64,000 nucleotides of DNA from UMGS1668 sp035447605. Its GTDB lineage: Bacteria; Bacillota; Clostridia; Oscillospirales; Ruminococcaceae. Numbering within the stretch: position 1 is the first letter of the stretch; the number at the start of each line of letters is the position of its first letter. The stretch is from contig DAOTHJ010000003.1 in the NCBI GenBank assembly GCA_035447605.1, forward strand, positions 1 through 64,000, written 5' to 3'. Of the stretch, positions 16,429-25,070 are shown in pieces. The notes below the pieces were generated by a model that searched no databases, had not been told where the DNA came from, and was given only the letters and a program-made list of their open reading frames with translations. Position numbers and translations under genes: made by a program.

Positions 16429-17815
16429 ATGGCGAAAAGAGGATTGGCTGTTATTTTGGCGCTGCTGATTTCACTGCTGGCGGCGTCTCCTGCCTGCGGG
16501 GACAGGCTGGTTACGCAGGAGGAAATCGATGCGATTGTCAAGGAATCGGATGTGGAGCCCACGGTCACCATCCACGCAAAATCTGCGATTCTGATCGAGC
16601 GCAGCACCGGGGGTCGTGCTGTTTGAGTATGACGCGGATTTGCAGACCGCGCCGGCTTCGATCACCAAAATCATGACGCTGCTTCTGGTCATGGAGGCCA
16701 TGGAGGCGGGCAAATTTACCTTGGATACGGAAGTCACCGCCTCGGAGCACGCCTGCTCGATGGGCGGCAGCCAGATCTGGCTCGAGCCGGGTGAGGTCAT
16801 GACCGTCGACGAGCTGCTGCGCGCCACGGCGATCGCCTCCGCCAACGACACCTCGGTTGCGCTGGCAGAGCTCGTTGCCGGCAGCGAGGAGGCCTTTGTG
16901 AATCTCATGAACGAGCGGGCGGCCGAGCTTGGCATGATGAACACCGTGTTTAAAAATGCCACGGGCCTCGACGCGGAGGGGCACCTTTCCACCGCGCGGG
17001 ATATTGCGATTATGTCCGCGGAGCTGCTCAAACACGACCTGATCAAAAAATATACGACCGTCCGGATGGATTCCCTCCGGGACGGCGAGACCGAGCTCAC
17101 CAATACCAACCGCCTCGTCCGGTTCTATAAGGGCTGCACCGGGCTCAAGACCGGCTCGACGGATGTTGCCGGATGCTGCCTCTCCGCCTCGGCGGAGCGC
17201 GACGGCATGGAGCTAATCTCGGTTACACTCGGTTCCGCCAACAACAACGAGCGGTTCGCGGCCGCACGGAAGCTCCTGGATTTCGGCTTTGCCAACTACG
17301 AGGTCGCCGTTCCGACGTATACCGGGGAGGCGCCGGAAGCCGTCCGGGTCAGCTTCGGCACGGCGGATGCGGTTCCGATCGTCTTTGGCGAGGCGGAACC
17401 GCTGCTTCTGGCAAAGGGAGAGGCGGAGGGCCTGACACAGACCATCGAGCTCGTCGATTCGCTGGAGGCGCCGGTCGCCGAAGGAGATACGGTGGGGAAA
17501 GTGACAGTGGAACTCAACGGGGAGTACATCTCCGAATACCCGGTGCTGGCGGCGGAGACCGTGGAGCGGATGACGTTCTTCAGGGCGTTCGGGCTGCTTT
17601 TGTTTGAGTGCGCCGGCACGAAGCGTGTTTCCGAGGAAGAAGAGATGCCGGAAACAGAGACGGAGCCGGAGGCCTCTTCGGAAGCTCCTGCGCCGGGCAC
17701 CGAAAGCTCCTCCGCCGGGGAGAGCGGCGCTTCCATGGAAGAAAGCAGTTCCTCTGCGGAAGAGAGCGGCGCCTCTGCCGAAGAGATGGAAGGCAGCTTG
17801 GAGGAAGAAAGCTGA
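16429..17815 (+). pseudogene. D-Ala-D-Ala carboxypeptidase (DacF/PBP5 type), frameshifted
   Basis: The gene is intact except for one base. The first segment (16429-16626) encodes a signal peptide and the start of the peptidase domain, up to AILIERSTG. An extra G in the G5 run at 16608-16612 shifts the frame; removing it restores TGVVLFEYDADLQTAPASITKIM. The second segment (frame of 16616-17815) holds all catalytic motifs: SITK, SAN and KTG. After the PBP5 C-terminal beta domain and a hydrophobic segment (FFRAFGLLLFECAG) comes a Glu/Ser-rich tail of about 60 residues. The enzyme would trim peptidoglycan stem peptides; a dacF homologue is forespore-expressed in Bacillus. The frameshift may be a real null allele, slippage, or a read error. 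Confidence 0.85.
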
Positions 17816-17974
17816 ACGCCTCTGCGGGAGAACAAGGTATGGGGCCGGAACGGTCCGCGCGGGGGAGCCCATTGCGCCGCTGCATTCCACGGATAAATTT
17901 TTCGGTCCCTACCTTGAAATGGAAAGCACTTTCGGGTACAATAAAGAAAAAGAAATCCCGGGAGGGCGGTTTAT

Positions 17975-19309
17975 TTGGTTTCGCTTGAGTTTTCCGGCCT
18001 GAAAAACTTCATAGACGAAACGGAGTTCCGCGTTGTCGCGCCGGAGACGGAGCGTGCTCTTGCCCTGCTGAAGAACGGGCAGGGTGCGGGCGCGGAATTT
18101 ACCGGTTTTGTCGCCCTGCCGGAGAACTATGACAAAAAAGAATTTCTGCGCATCAAAGAAGCCGCGCAGATCATCCGCGAGCAAAGCGATGTCCTGATCG
18201 TCATTGGCATCGGCGGCTCCTATCTCGGAGCCAGCGCTGTCATCGAGCTGCTGACATCGCCTTTTTATAACCTTCTCAGAAGAAACGGCACGGAGATCTA
18301 TTTTGCCGGGAACAGCCTCTCTCCCGACTCGCTGAACGAGATCGTCTCGCTCTGCGAGGGGAAGGACGTCTCGGTTAACGTCATCTCCAAATCCGGCACC
18401 ACCACCGAGCCGGCGCTGGCCTTTCGGGTATTCCGGAGGCTGCTGACCGAAAAATACGGCGCGGAGGGCGCGAAAAAACGCATTTTCTGCACGACCGACC
18501 GGGCGAAGGGTACGTTGCGTGCCCTTGCCGACGCCGAGGGGTGGGAGACTTTCGTCGTACCGGACGATATCGGCGGCAGGTTTTCCGTTCTGACGCCGGT
18601 GGGGCTCTTGCCGATCGCGGTAGCCGGCATCGATATCGACGCGCTGATGTTCGGCGCCGCCGAAGCGAAGCGGGTCTGCTGCAGCCCGGATTTTGAAGAA
18701 AATCCGGCTCTGCGCTATGCGGCGGCGAGACGGATTCTCGGCCGGATGGGCAAATCGGTCGAGCTGCTTGTCAGCTATGAGCCGGCCTTCCGTCAGATGG
18801 CCGAGTGGTGGAAGCAGCTCTTCGGTGAGAGCGAGGGCAAGGACGGGAAAGGCATTTTCCCGGCTTCGGCCATCTTCTCCACCGACCTGCATTCGCTCGG
18901 GCAGTTCATTCAGGAGGGCAGCCGCACGATGTTTGAGACGGTTGTCCGCTTTGAAAAGCCACGGCAGGATCTTATCATCGAAAAGGATGCCGCGGATTCA
19001 GACGGGCTTAACTTTTTGGCGGGGCAGGGGCTTTTTGCCATCAACGAAAAGGCGCGGCAGGGCACGCTTCTCGCCCATACCGAGGGTGGCGTTCCCAATA
19101 TCGGGATTTCGGTTCCGGACCGCAGCCCTTATGAGCTCGGCTGGCTGATCTATTTCTTCGAGATCGCCGTCTCCGTTTCGGGCTATCTGCTGGGCGTCAA
19201 CCCATTCGACCAGCCCGGTGTGGAGGCCTATAAAAAGAACATGTTTGCTTTGCTCGGCAAACCGGGCTATGAGGACCTTCGAGCCTCTCTGGAGCAAAAG
19301 CTCCGGTAA
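17975..19309 (+). CDS. pgi: Glucose-6-phosphate isomerase
   Basis: A 444-residue glycolytic enzyme that interconverts glucose-6-phosphate and fructose-6-phosphate. Family signatures are clear: IGIGGSYLGA, VISKSGTTTEPA, GGRFSVLTPVGLLP (catalytic Arg), and PYELGWLIYFFE near the C-terminus. Length matches the short Firmicutes form. It starts with TTG at 17975, about 6 bases after GGGAGGGCGG; no ATG fits. The gene stands alone, 160 bp after dacF and followed by a small P-loop gene. Confidence 0.96.
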   Translation: MVSLEFSGLKNFIDETEFRVVAPETERALALLKNGQGAGAEFTGFVALPENYDKKEFLRIKEAAQIIREQSDVLIVIGIGGSYLGASAVIELLTSPFYNLLRRNGTEIYFAGNSLSPDSLNEIVSLCEGKDVSVNVISKSGTTTEPALAFRVFRRLLTEKYGAEGAKKRIFCTTDRAKGTLRALADAEGWETFVVPDDIGGRFSVLTPVGLLPIAVAGIDIDALMFGAAEAKRVCCSPDFEENPALRYAAARRILGRMGKSVELLVSYEPAFRQMAEWWKQLFGESEGKDGKGIFPASAIFSTDLHSLGQFIQEGSRTMFETVVRFEKPRQDLIIEKDAADSDGLNFLAGQGLFAINEKARQGTLLAHTEGGVPNIGISVPDRSPYELGWLIYFFEIAVSVSGYLLGVNPFDQPGVEAYKKNMFALLGKPGYEDLRASLEQKLR

Positions 19310-19367
19310 TTTCCGGTCAAACTGCGTTCGCGCATATGATAATACAAAGAACTGGGGGAGACAAAAA

Positions 19368-19784
19368 ATGATCAAGTTCATCCTCGGACCGAAAGGCTCC
19401 GGAAAGACCAAATTTATGCTGGACAGTATCGCCGAGGCGGTAAAAAACAGCACCGGCTACGTCGTCGCCGTGGAACGCGGCCAAACTATGTACTATGACA
19501 TTGACCACAGCGTCCGCCTGATCGACATTGATGAATATGATATTTCCAACTATGATTCCTTCTACGGGTTCCTCGCCGGGCTGATGGCCGGCAACTATGA
19601 TATTACCGATATCTTTATCGACGCCACCTTCAAGATCGCGGGCCGCGACTACGAGGCCTTCGCCAAGATGATCGACAAACTGATCCGTCTGACCGACGAC
19701 TTCAATACCAACGTGGTGTTCGCCCTCTCCTGCGAGAAGACGAATCTGCCGGAGCGCATCCACAAATACATCATCGAGCGGTAA
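19368..19784 (+). CDS. Small P-loop NTPase of unknown function
   Basis: A 138-residue protein starting MIKFILGPKGSGKTKFM, a Walker A motif at residues 7-14. A hydrophobic strand ending in Asp (DIFIDA) could be Walker B, and a late strand (VVFALSCE) resembles sensor I. It is too short for a helicase or AAA domain with extra parts. The ATG at 19368 is chosen because GGGGGAG lies 7 bases upstream; an in-frame extension into pgi is out of character. Such proteins occur in Clostridia without assigned function. An intrinsic terminator follows. Confidence 0.72.
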   Translation: MIKFILGPKGSGKTKFMLDSIAEAVKNSTGYVVAVERGQTMYYDIDHSVRLIDIDEYDISNYDSFYGFLAGLMAGNYDITDIFIDATFKIAGRDYEAFAKMIDKLIRLTDDFNTNVVFALSCEKTNLPERIHKYIIER

Positions 19785-19796
19785 AATCAAAAAGAA

Positions 19797-19837
19797 AAAT
19801 TTCCCTGTGGGGTCTGTCCCGCAGGGAAATTTTTTTG
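19797..19837 (+). terminator. Intrinsic terminator after the P-loop gene
   Basis: AAATTTCCCTG (19797-19807) pairs perfectly with CAGGGAAATTT (19822-19832), followed by five further T. Confidence 0.88.
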
Positions 19838-19886
19838 CCTTTCCGCATATGGTTTTTTAATCTCTTTTGCAGGAAGGTTGGGTATT

Positions 19887-20765
19887 ATGAAGAAAATTCT
19901 GATTGTGGGACTGGGAAATGTGGGAACGGCGGCCGTGAAGGCTGTCCAAAGGGCACCGGACATGGAGGTGTGCGGTATCCTCCGCAGAAATGCGGTGCCG
20001 TCCGGGGAGTTTCCCGACATACCTGCCGTACGGGAGGTCACGGAGCTGCCGGAGCCTCCGGATGCGGCGATCCTCTGCCTTCCGTCGGAGCTTTCTCCCG
20101 ACTGTGCCGCCCGGCTTCTTTCCCTTGGCATCCCGACGGCGGACAGCTTCGATATGCACGACCGGATTCCGGAGCTGAAGGAAAGGCTTGGCCGCATCGC
20201 AAAGGAAAAATCCGTCGCCGCCCTGACCGCCGCCGGCTGGGATCCCGGTCTCGATTCCGTGGTGCGCGTGCTGATGGAGGCCTCCTTCCCGGAGGGGGAG
20301 ACGGTCACGGATTTCGGGCCGGGGATCAGCATGGGCCATTCCGCCGCGGCAAGAAACTGCGCCGGCGTCAAAGATGCGCTGTGCTTCACACTGCCGCTCG
20401 GGCAGGGAAGGCACCGCCGGGTGCTCTATGTGGTACCGGACGAAGGATACCCGCAGGAGGAAGTCCGGGCGGCCATTCTCCGAAGCCCGTACTTTGAGCA
20501 CGGCGAAGTGGATATCCTGTTTGACGAAAGCCTCGGCCGCTTTCGCCGGCGGGATCACCGGGTCAGAATCACCCGTGCCACCACGCTGGCGGACGGCGCC
20601 TCTCAGATCCTGAGTTACCGCATGAGCATCGAAAATCCTGTGCTTACCGGGAACCTGCTCTGCTGCGCGGCAAGGGCCGTGCTCAAGCTGGCCCCCGGAT
20701 GCTACACGCTCGACGAAGTGCCGCCGCGCCTGCTGCTGCCGGAGGGCGCAACCCCGCTGATTTAA
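19887..20765 (+). CDS. ddh: meso-Diaminopimelate dehydrogenase
   Basis: A 292-residue NADPH-dependent enzyme that makes meso-diaminopimelate from tetrahydrodipicolinate in one step, for lysine and peptidoglycan. The Rossmann motif GLGNVG is at the N-terminus; AGWDPG and FGPGISMGHS are hallmark segments of the family. ATG at 19887 is 10 bases after AGGAAGG; a TTG three codons upstream is the alternative. Its 3' end overlaps the convergent XRE gene by 4 bp. It implies direct DAP synthesis by the dehydrogenase route, though other routes may exist elsewhere. Confidence 0.9.
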   Translation: MKKILIVGLGNVGTAAVKAVQRAPDMEVCGILRRNAVPSGEFPDIPAVREVTELPEPPDAAILCLPSELSPDCAARLLSLGIPTADSFDMHDRIPELKERLGRIAKEKSVAALTAAGWDPGLDSVVRVLMEASFPEGETVTDFGPGISMGHSAAARNCAGVKDALCFTLPLGQGRHRRVLYVVPDEGYPQEEVRAAILRSPYFEHGEVDILFDESLGRFRRRDHRVRITRATTLADGASQILSYRMSIENPVLTGNLLCCAARAVLKLAPGCYTLDEVPPRLLLPEGATPLI

Positions 20766-20962
20766 CGCCTGCGCCCGCCCCTAAGAAATTCATCCGCCGT
20801 AACGCCGAAGAAATCCGCCATCGCGAGAACCATCTCGAGATCCGGTTCCGCCGCGCCACGCTCGTACTTGCTGACGGAAGTCTGGGAAATATGTAAAAGA
20901 TCGGCGAGCTCCCTCTGGGTCAGCCCGCGTTCTTTGCGAAGCCGGGAAAGTGCTGTCCTCAT
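20762..20962 (-). CDS. Small XRE-family transcriptional regulator
   Basis: A 66-residue protein consisting of a single Cro/C1-type helix-turn-helix (RKERGLTQRELADLLHISQTSVSKYERGAAEPDLEMVLAMADFFGVTADEFL). It has no sensor domain. It overlaps the end of ddh tail to tail by 4 bp. AAGAGGTGG precedes the ATG, and a minus-strand TATAAT lies at 20984-20989, though its -35 is weak. Target genes are unknown; the strongly expressed EF-G paralogue is divergent from it. Confidence 0.88.
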   Translation of the reverse strand: MRTALSRLRKERGLTQRELADLLHISQTSVSKYERGAAEPDLEMVLAMADFFGVTADEFLRGGRRR

Positions 20963-21094
20963 CCAAAACCACCTCTTTTTTCTATTATAGGCCGCGGCGG
21001 AAACGCTGGGAACCGGGGGTTGCAGGCAAAATTTCTGCCGGATTTTGCCGAAAATCTCCGGTTTTTCCCTTTTTCATTTTTTTTTCTTCTTCTA

Positions 21095-21124
21095 TTGCAA
21101 AAAAGGGTTTCTCTCTGTTATACT
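21095..21124 (+). promoter_or_regulatory. Promoter of the EF-G paralogue
   Basis: TTGCAA at 21095-21100 and TATACT at 21119-21124 with an 18-bp spacer (or TTATAC with 17 bp), about 50 bases before the TTG start codon at 21172. Confidence 0.72.
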
Positions 21125-21171
21125 AAACGGGTATGACATACGCTATTTATCTTGAAAGGGGAGACCTTATT

Positions 21172-23232
21172 TTGAAACAGTACACCGCGGACAAAATCAG
21201 GAACATAGCCCTTGCCGGACACGGCAGTGACGGCAAGACCTCCTTAACGGAAGCGATGCTCTACCTTGCCGGCGCAACCGACCGTCTTGGCTCCATCGCC
21301 GACGGGAACACCGTCTGTGACTTTGACCCGGAGGAGACCAAGCGTCAGATTTCCGTATCCTCCGCCGTTGCTCCGATGGAGTACAAGGGCGTCAAAGTCA
21401 ACGTGATCGATACTCCCGGACTTTTTGATTTTGCCGGCGGTCTTTATGAAGGCGTTCGCGCCGCAGATACGGTCCTTATCACCCTTTCCGCCAAATCCGG
21501 CACGCTGGTCGGCACCGAAAAGGCATGGAAGCTCGCGAGCGCCAGCAAAAAGGCCCGCGCGTTCTTCATCTCCAAGATCGACCAGGAAAATGCAGATTAC
21601 TTTAAAGCGTTTGAATCCTTAAAAGAAAATTTCGGTGACAGCGTCTGCCCGATCGTTATCCCGGTCGGCGGCGTCTATGTCAACCTGATTGAGAAAAAAG
21701 CCTATAAGTTTGAAAAAGGCAAGGCAGCCGAAGCCGCCATGCCTTCCGACGCGCGTCTGGAGGAACTCTCCATGTCGATCGCGGAGACGATCGCCAACAC
21801 CAGCGACGACCTGATGGAAAAATTCTTCGCCGACGAGCCCTTCACCACCGAAGAGATGGAAGCCGGCCTGAAAAAAGGACTTTATGACGGAACCATCGCG
21901 CCGGTCTACTGCGGCGACGCCATCACGTTAAACGGCGTGAGCCTGCTGCTCGACGCGATTGTCAGATATTTCCCGTCCGCCGAGGAGGCCTCTTCCGAAA
22001 CCGCCGAGGATGCAAACGGCAAGCCGGTCACGATCAAATGCAGCGCCGACGAACCGCTGGCCGCGCTGGTCTTTAAGACCGTCGCCGACCCGTTTGTCGG
22101 AAAACTTTCTTTCGTCAAGGTCATCTCCGGCGCGATCAGCTCCGCGCTGACTCCGATCAATTCCAGAACCGGTCAGCCCGAGCGTCTGGGCAAGATGGTC
22201 ATCGCCCGCGGCAAACAACAGGATACCGTGGATTCCATCACCGCCGGCGATATCGGCGCCCTGACGAAACTCGCGGAGGCCCACACCGGCGATACCCTCT
22301 GTGATCCGAAGCGCGTTGTCTTCCTGAAAAAGAGCGAATTCCCGGCTCCGACCATGCGCATGGCCATCTACTCCAAATCCAAGGGCGACGAATCCAAAGT
22401 CGCTTCTTCCATCGCCCGCATTATGGAGGAGGACGCCACCGTCACTTACGAGATGGATACCGAGACCAAGCAGCAGATCCTCTCCGGCCTCGGCGATCAG
22501 CACCTCGATGTCGTGGTCAGCAAGCTGAAAAATAAATTCGGCATTGAGCTCGGCCTTGAGGCTCCTCATGTCGCTTACCGCGAGACCATCCGCAAGAAGG
22601 TCAAGGTACAGGGCAAACATAAGAAGCAGTCCGGCGGCCACGGCCAGTACGGCGACGTCTGGGTCGAGTTTGAGCCGACCGACAGCGAGGATATGGTCTT
22701 TGAGGAGGCCGTGTTCGGCGGCTCCGTTCCGAAGAACTTCTTCCCGGCGGTTGAAAAGGGCCTGCGCGAGGCCAGCAAGACCGGTATGTTGGCCGGCTAC
22801 CCGATGGTAGGCCTGCTGGCGAGACTGGTCGACGGCTCCTATCACCCGGTCGATTCCAACGATATGTCCTTCCAGATGGCCGCCCGCCTCGCCTATAAAG
22901 CGGGCATCCCGCAGGCCGGCCCGGTTCTGCTCGAGCCGATCGGCGAGCTCAAGGTCCAGGTCCCGAGCTCCTATGCCGGAGATATCATGGGCGACCTCAA
23001 CAAGCGCCGCGGCAGAGTGCTCGGCATGAATCCGATGGAGGATAATATCACCGAGGTTGTTGCCGAGGTGCCGATGAGTGAGATGACCGATTTTACCACC
23101 GCGCTTCGTTCGATGACGCAGGGCAGAGGCTCCTTCTCGCTGCACTTTATCCGCTACGATGAGCTGCCGAAGATGCTCGAGGCCGGCGTCATCGAAGCCG
23201 CGAAACAGTGGATGGCCGCGGAAGAGGAGTAA
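21172..23232 (+). CDS. Elongation factor G paralogue (EF-G-like GTPase)
   Basis: A 686-residue translational GTPase with the full EF-G domain order I to V: P-loop GHGSDGKTSL, G3 DTPGLFDF, G4 SKID, domain IV segment HKKQSGGHGQYGDV and the C-terminal domain V ending near EAGVIEAAKQWM. It differs from canonical EF-G: the G3 histidine of DTPGH is Leu, RGITI is replaced by RQISV, and NKMD by SKID. It is therefore a divergent paralogue (FusA2 group), not the housekeeping factor. An upstream ATG at 21133 lies close to the promoter; AAGGGGAG favours the TTG at 21172. A terminator follows. Confidence 0.9.
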   Translation: MKQYTADKIRNIALAGHGSDGKTSLTEAMLYLAGATDRLGSIADGNTVCDFDPEETKRQISVSSAVAPMEYKGVKVNVIDTPGLFDFAGGLYEGVRAADTVLITLSAKSGTLVGTEKAWKLASASKKARAFFISKIDQENADYFKAFESLKENFGDSVCPIVIPVGGVYVNLIEKKAYKFEKGKAAEAAMPSDARLEELSMSIAETIANTSDDLMEKFFADEPFTTEEMEAGLKKGLYDGTIAPVYCGDAITLNGVSLLLDAIVRYFPSAEEASSETAEDANGKPVTIKCSADEPLAALVFKTVADPFVGKLSFVKVISGAISSALTPINSRTGQPERLGKMVIARGKQQDTVDSITAGDIGALTKLAEAHTGDTLCDPKRVVFLKKSEFPAPTMRMAIYSKSKGDESKVASSIARIMEEDATVTYEMDTETKQQILSGLGDQHLDVVVSKLKNKFGIELGLEAPHVAYRETIRKKVKVQGKHKKQSGGHGQYGDVWVEFEPTDSEDMVFEEAVFGGSVPKNFFPAVEKGLREASKTGMLAGYPMVGLLARLVDGSYHPVDSNDMSFQMAARLAYKAGIPQAGPVLLEPIGELKVQVPSSYAGDIMGDLNKRRGRVLGMNPMEDNITEVVAEVPMSEMTDFTTALRSMTQGRGSFSLHFIRYDELPKMLEAGVIEAAKQWMAAEEE

Positions 23233-23283
23233 TCCTTTCGCATCCGGCCGGACGTTTTTCCCGGAATCCTGCAAGATCACAGA

Positions 23284-23318
23284 AATCCCGTCATAGAATT
23301 ATGACGGGATTTTTTTTT
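23284..23318 (+). terminator. Intrinsic terminator of the EF-G paralogue
   Basis: A perfect 12-bp stem (23284-23295 with 23300-23311) with a 4-base loop and a run of T. Confidence 0.92.
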
Positions 23319-23340
23319 ATGAAAGGCGGGGGATTCCTTT

Positions 23341-24081
23341 ATGCTGTCGGCCTCGATCCATGCGACCAGAAAAAAAGTGGTTGGCACGCTCTGCGTGATT
23401 CTTGCCATCCTGATTGCGGCAATCCTGTTTTTCTTTGGCCCGAAGGAAACGGAGGGCAGCGTACGGCTTCTGACGGAGGAGGACCGGCAGGCCTACATGG
23501 CCTCTTTCGGCTGGGAGACGGGGACGGAGCCCTCCGAGGTCAAGACCATCGTCGTTCCGCCGGAGGACGACACCCTCCTGCAGCGATATAACGAGATTCA
23601 GCTCGGGCAGGGCATGGATCTTACGGCTTTCAGCGGGCAGGAGGCGGTCCGCTACACCTACGCGGTCAAGAATTCGGATGACGGCGGTACGCGCATCTGC
23701 CTCTATGTCTGCGACGGCGTGCTGGCCGCAGCCGATATTGCCTCTCTGGAGGCCGGCTGGCAGTATGGTATCGCCGGCCGGGCCGAGTCGGTTGGATCCG
23801 ACGCGGGAGCTTCAGATTCAGAGGAGGTCTGCGCCTCCTGTGAAGAGGAGGCCGGCATCTCCTGGGTGGAAGAATCCGGAGACTCCGGCGCGGAGGAGAC
23901 CTGTGCCCCCAGTGAAGAAGAAAACCGCGCTTCCGAAGCGGAGGAGAGCGGGGACATGGATTCAATGGAATCCGGTGCCTCCGAAGCTGCGGAATCCGAG
24001 AGCGAAACAATGGAATCCGAGACCTCCGAGACCATGGAATCCGGCAGTTCCGCTTCCTGGTGGAGCCGGCTTTTTGGCTGA
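23341..24081 (+). CDS. Membrane-anchored DUF4830-like protein with acidic tail
   Basis: A 246-residue protein. A short basic N-terminus is followed by one transmembrane helix (VVGTLCVILAILIAAILFFF, 13-32), then an extracytoplasmic domain of about 105 residues that resembles DUF4830 (LTEEDRQAYMASFGWE, TIVVPP, RYNEIQLGQGMDLTAFSGQEAVRYTY). The final 110 residues are Glu/Ser/Asp-rich low complexity with a few cysteines and a SWWSRLFG end. The role is unknown; DUF4830 proteins are frequent in sporulating Clostridia. The start ATG is preceded by GGCGGGGG. Similar acidic tails occur on other exported proteins in this window. Confidence 0.72.
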   Translation: MLSASIHATRKKVVGTLCVILAILIAAILFFFGPKETEGSVRLLTEEDRQAYMASFGWETGTEPSEVKTIVVPPEDDTLLQRYNEIQLGQGMDLTAFSGQEAVRYTYAVKNSDDGGTRICLYVCDGVLAAADIASLEAGWQYGIAGRAESVGSDAGASDSEEVCASCEEEAGISWVEESGDSGAEETCAPSEEENRASEAEESGDMDSMESGASEAAESESETMESETSETMESGSSASWWSRLFG

Positions 24082-24086
24082 GAGAC

Positions 24087-24115
24087 TTGCGTTTTCCGGC
24101 ATATCATGCTATGAT
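24087..24115 (+). promoter_or_regulatory. Promoter of the GNAT gene
   Basis: TTGCGT at 24087-24092 and TATGAT at 24110-24115 with a 17-bp spacer, just upstream of the acetyltransferase gene. Confidence 0.6.
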
Positions 24116-24141
24116 TCCCTTATTGTCAGGAGGGATGCGGG

Positions 24142-24573
24142 ATGACTTTCCGGGAAATGAGAGAGAGCGATCTTCCGGAGCTTGGCAGGCTCTATGCCGG
24201 TGCGTTTAACGCGGCGCCGTGGTTCGACAAATGGACGGAGGAGACCGCCGCCCGGCGGATTTCGGATATTCTGCACACGCCCGGGGCTTTCGGGCTTGTT
24301 GCGGAGGAGGACGGCGTGCCGACCGGCATGGCGGCCGGCGCTGCGGAGCAGTATTTCGACGGCGTCGTCTTTCAGCTCAAGGAGCTCTGCGTCCGCTGCG
24401 ATCTGCGCCGCCATGGGATCGGCACCGCGCTGATGGCGGAGCTCGAAAAGCGCCTGCGCGGCATGGGTATCCGCAGCGCGCTGCTGTTTACCTCCGAGGA
24501 GGATCTCCCGTTTTACCGTATCCAGGGCTATCATCAAATCAACGGCATGGTGATGCTTGATAAGGAGCTTTGA
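24142..24573 (+). CDS. GNAT-family N-acetyltransferase
   Basis: A 143-residue single-domain acetyltransferase. The acetyl-CoA binding motif A is LKELCVRCDLRRHGIGTALM (near residues 74-93), with the Q/RxxGxG/A pattern R-R-H-G-I-G, and motif B follows with YRIQGY. It would transfer an acetyl group to an amine of unknown identity. GGAGGG lies 7 bases before the ATG. It is monocistronic, with its own promoter and a strong bidirectional terminator that also serves the convergent gene. Confidence 0.88.
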   Translation: MTFREMRESDLPELGRLYAGAFNAAPWFDKWTEETAARRISDILHTPGAFGLVAEEDGVPTGMAAGAAEQYFDGVVFQLKELCVRCDLRRHGIGTALMAELEKRLRGMGIRSALLFTSEEDLPFYRIQGYHQINGMVMLDKEL

Positions 24574-24597
24574 GTAAAAATCCATCTGATAGAAAGA

Positions 24598-24628
24598 CCC
24601 TCCCGGAATGGATCCGGGAGGGCTTTTT
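24598..24628. terminator. Terminator between convergent GNAT genes
   Basis: CCCTCCCGGA pairs with TCCGGGAGGG (24598-24607 with 24613-24622), followed by CTTTTTATTT on the plus strand. Confidence 0.9.
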
Positions 24629-25070
24629 ATTTGCCGCCGAACAGGAGTTTGAAATTGAGCTGTTCTTTTCCATCTACAAAGCCATACGCGCGGTAAAACG
24701 CATGGGCATCTTTTCTGGAAGCGCCGGAAACCAACCGGATTCCGCATGCGCTCTCGGACTTTGCCCATGCACAGGCGGCATCTACCAGAGCTTTACCGAT
24801 GCCCTGACGCCGGTATTCCGGTAAAACAGCAAACCCCATGATGTTTTTCATATGCGGCGCATAGAGCAGATCATAATTGCAGGCGTGCAGATAACCGAGT
24901 ACATTTTCAGCGGAGACGGCTACAAAAATTTTATGTTGTTTATCGTGCAGCAGTTTTTTCAGTTGTTCCGAGGTGGATTCCACAGGAAAATCATATCCCA
25001 TCGCAATCCGATTCAACCGGCAGATTCCCGCGCTGTCCTCAGTACGGGCTGCCCGGATCTCAAATTCCAT
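24627..25070 (-). CDS. GNAT-family N-acetyltransferase
   Basis: A 147-residue acetyltransferase: N-terminal IRAARTEDSAGICRLN, motif A GFAVLPEYRRQGIGKALV (near 79-96) and motif B with AHAFYRAYGFVDG. The substrate is unknown. The start codon at 25070 lies inside the last codons of the RluA gene (11-bp overlap), with AGGAGA upstream, so the two are co-transcribed. A longer in-frame extension reads through the RluA gene in an Arg/Ser-rich frame and is rejected. Confidence 0.88.
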   Translation of the reverse strand: MEFEIRAARTEDSAGICRLNRIAMGYDFPVESTSEQLKKLLHDKQHKIFVAVSAENVLGYLHACNYDLLYAPHMKNIMGFAVLPEYRRQGIGKALVDAACAWAKSESACGIRLVSGASRKDAHAFYRAYGFVDGKEQLNFKLLFGGK

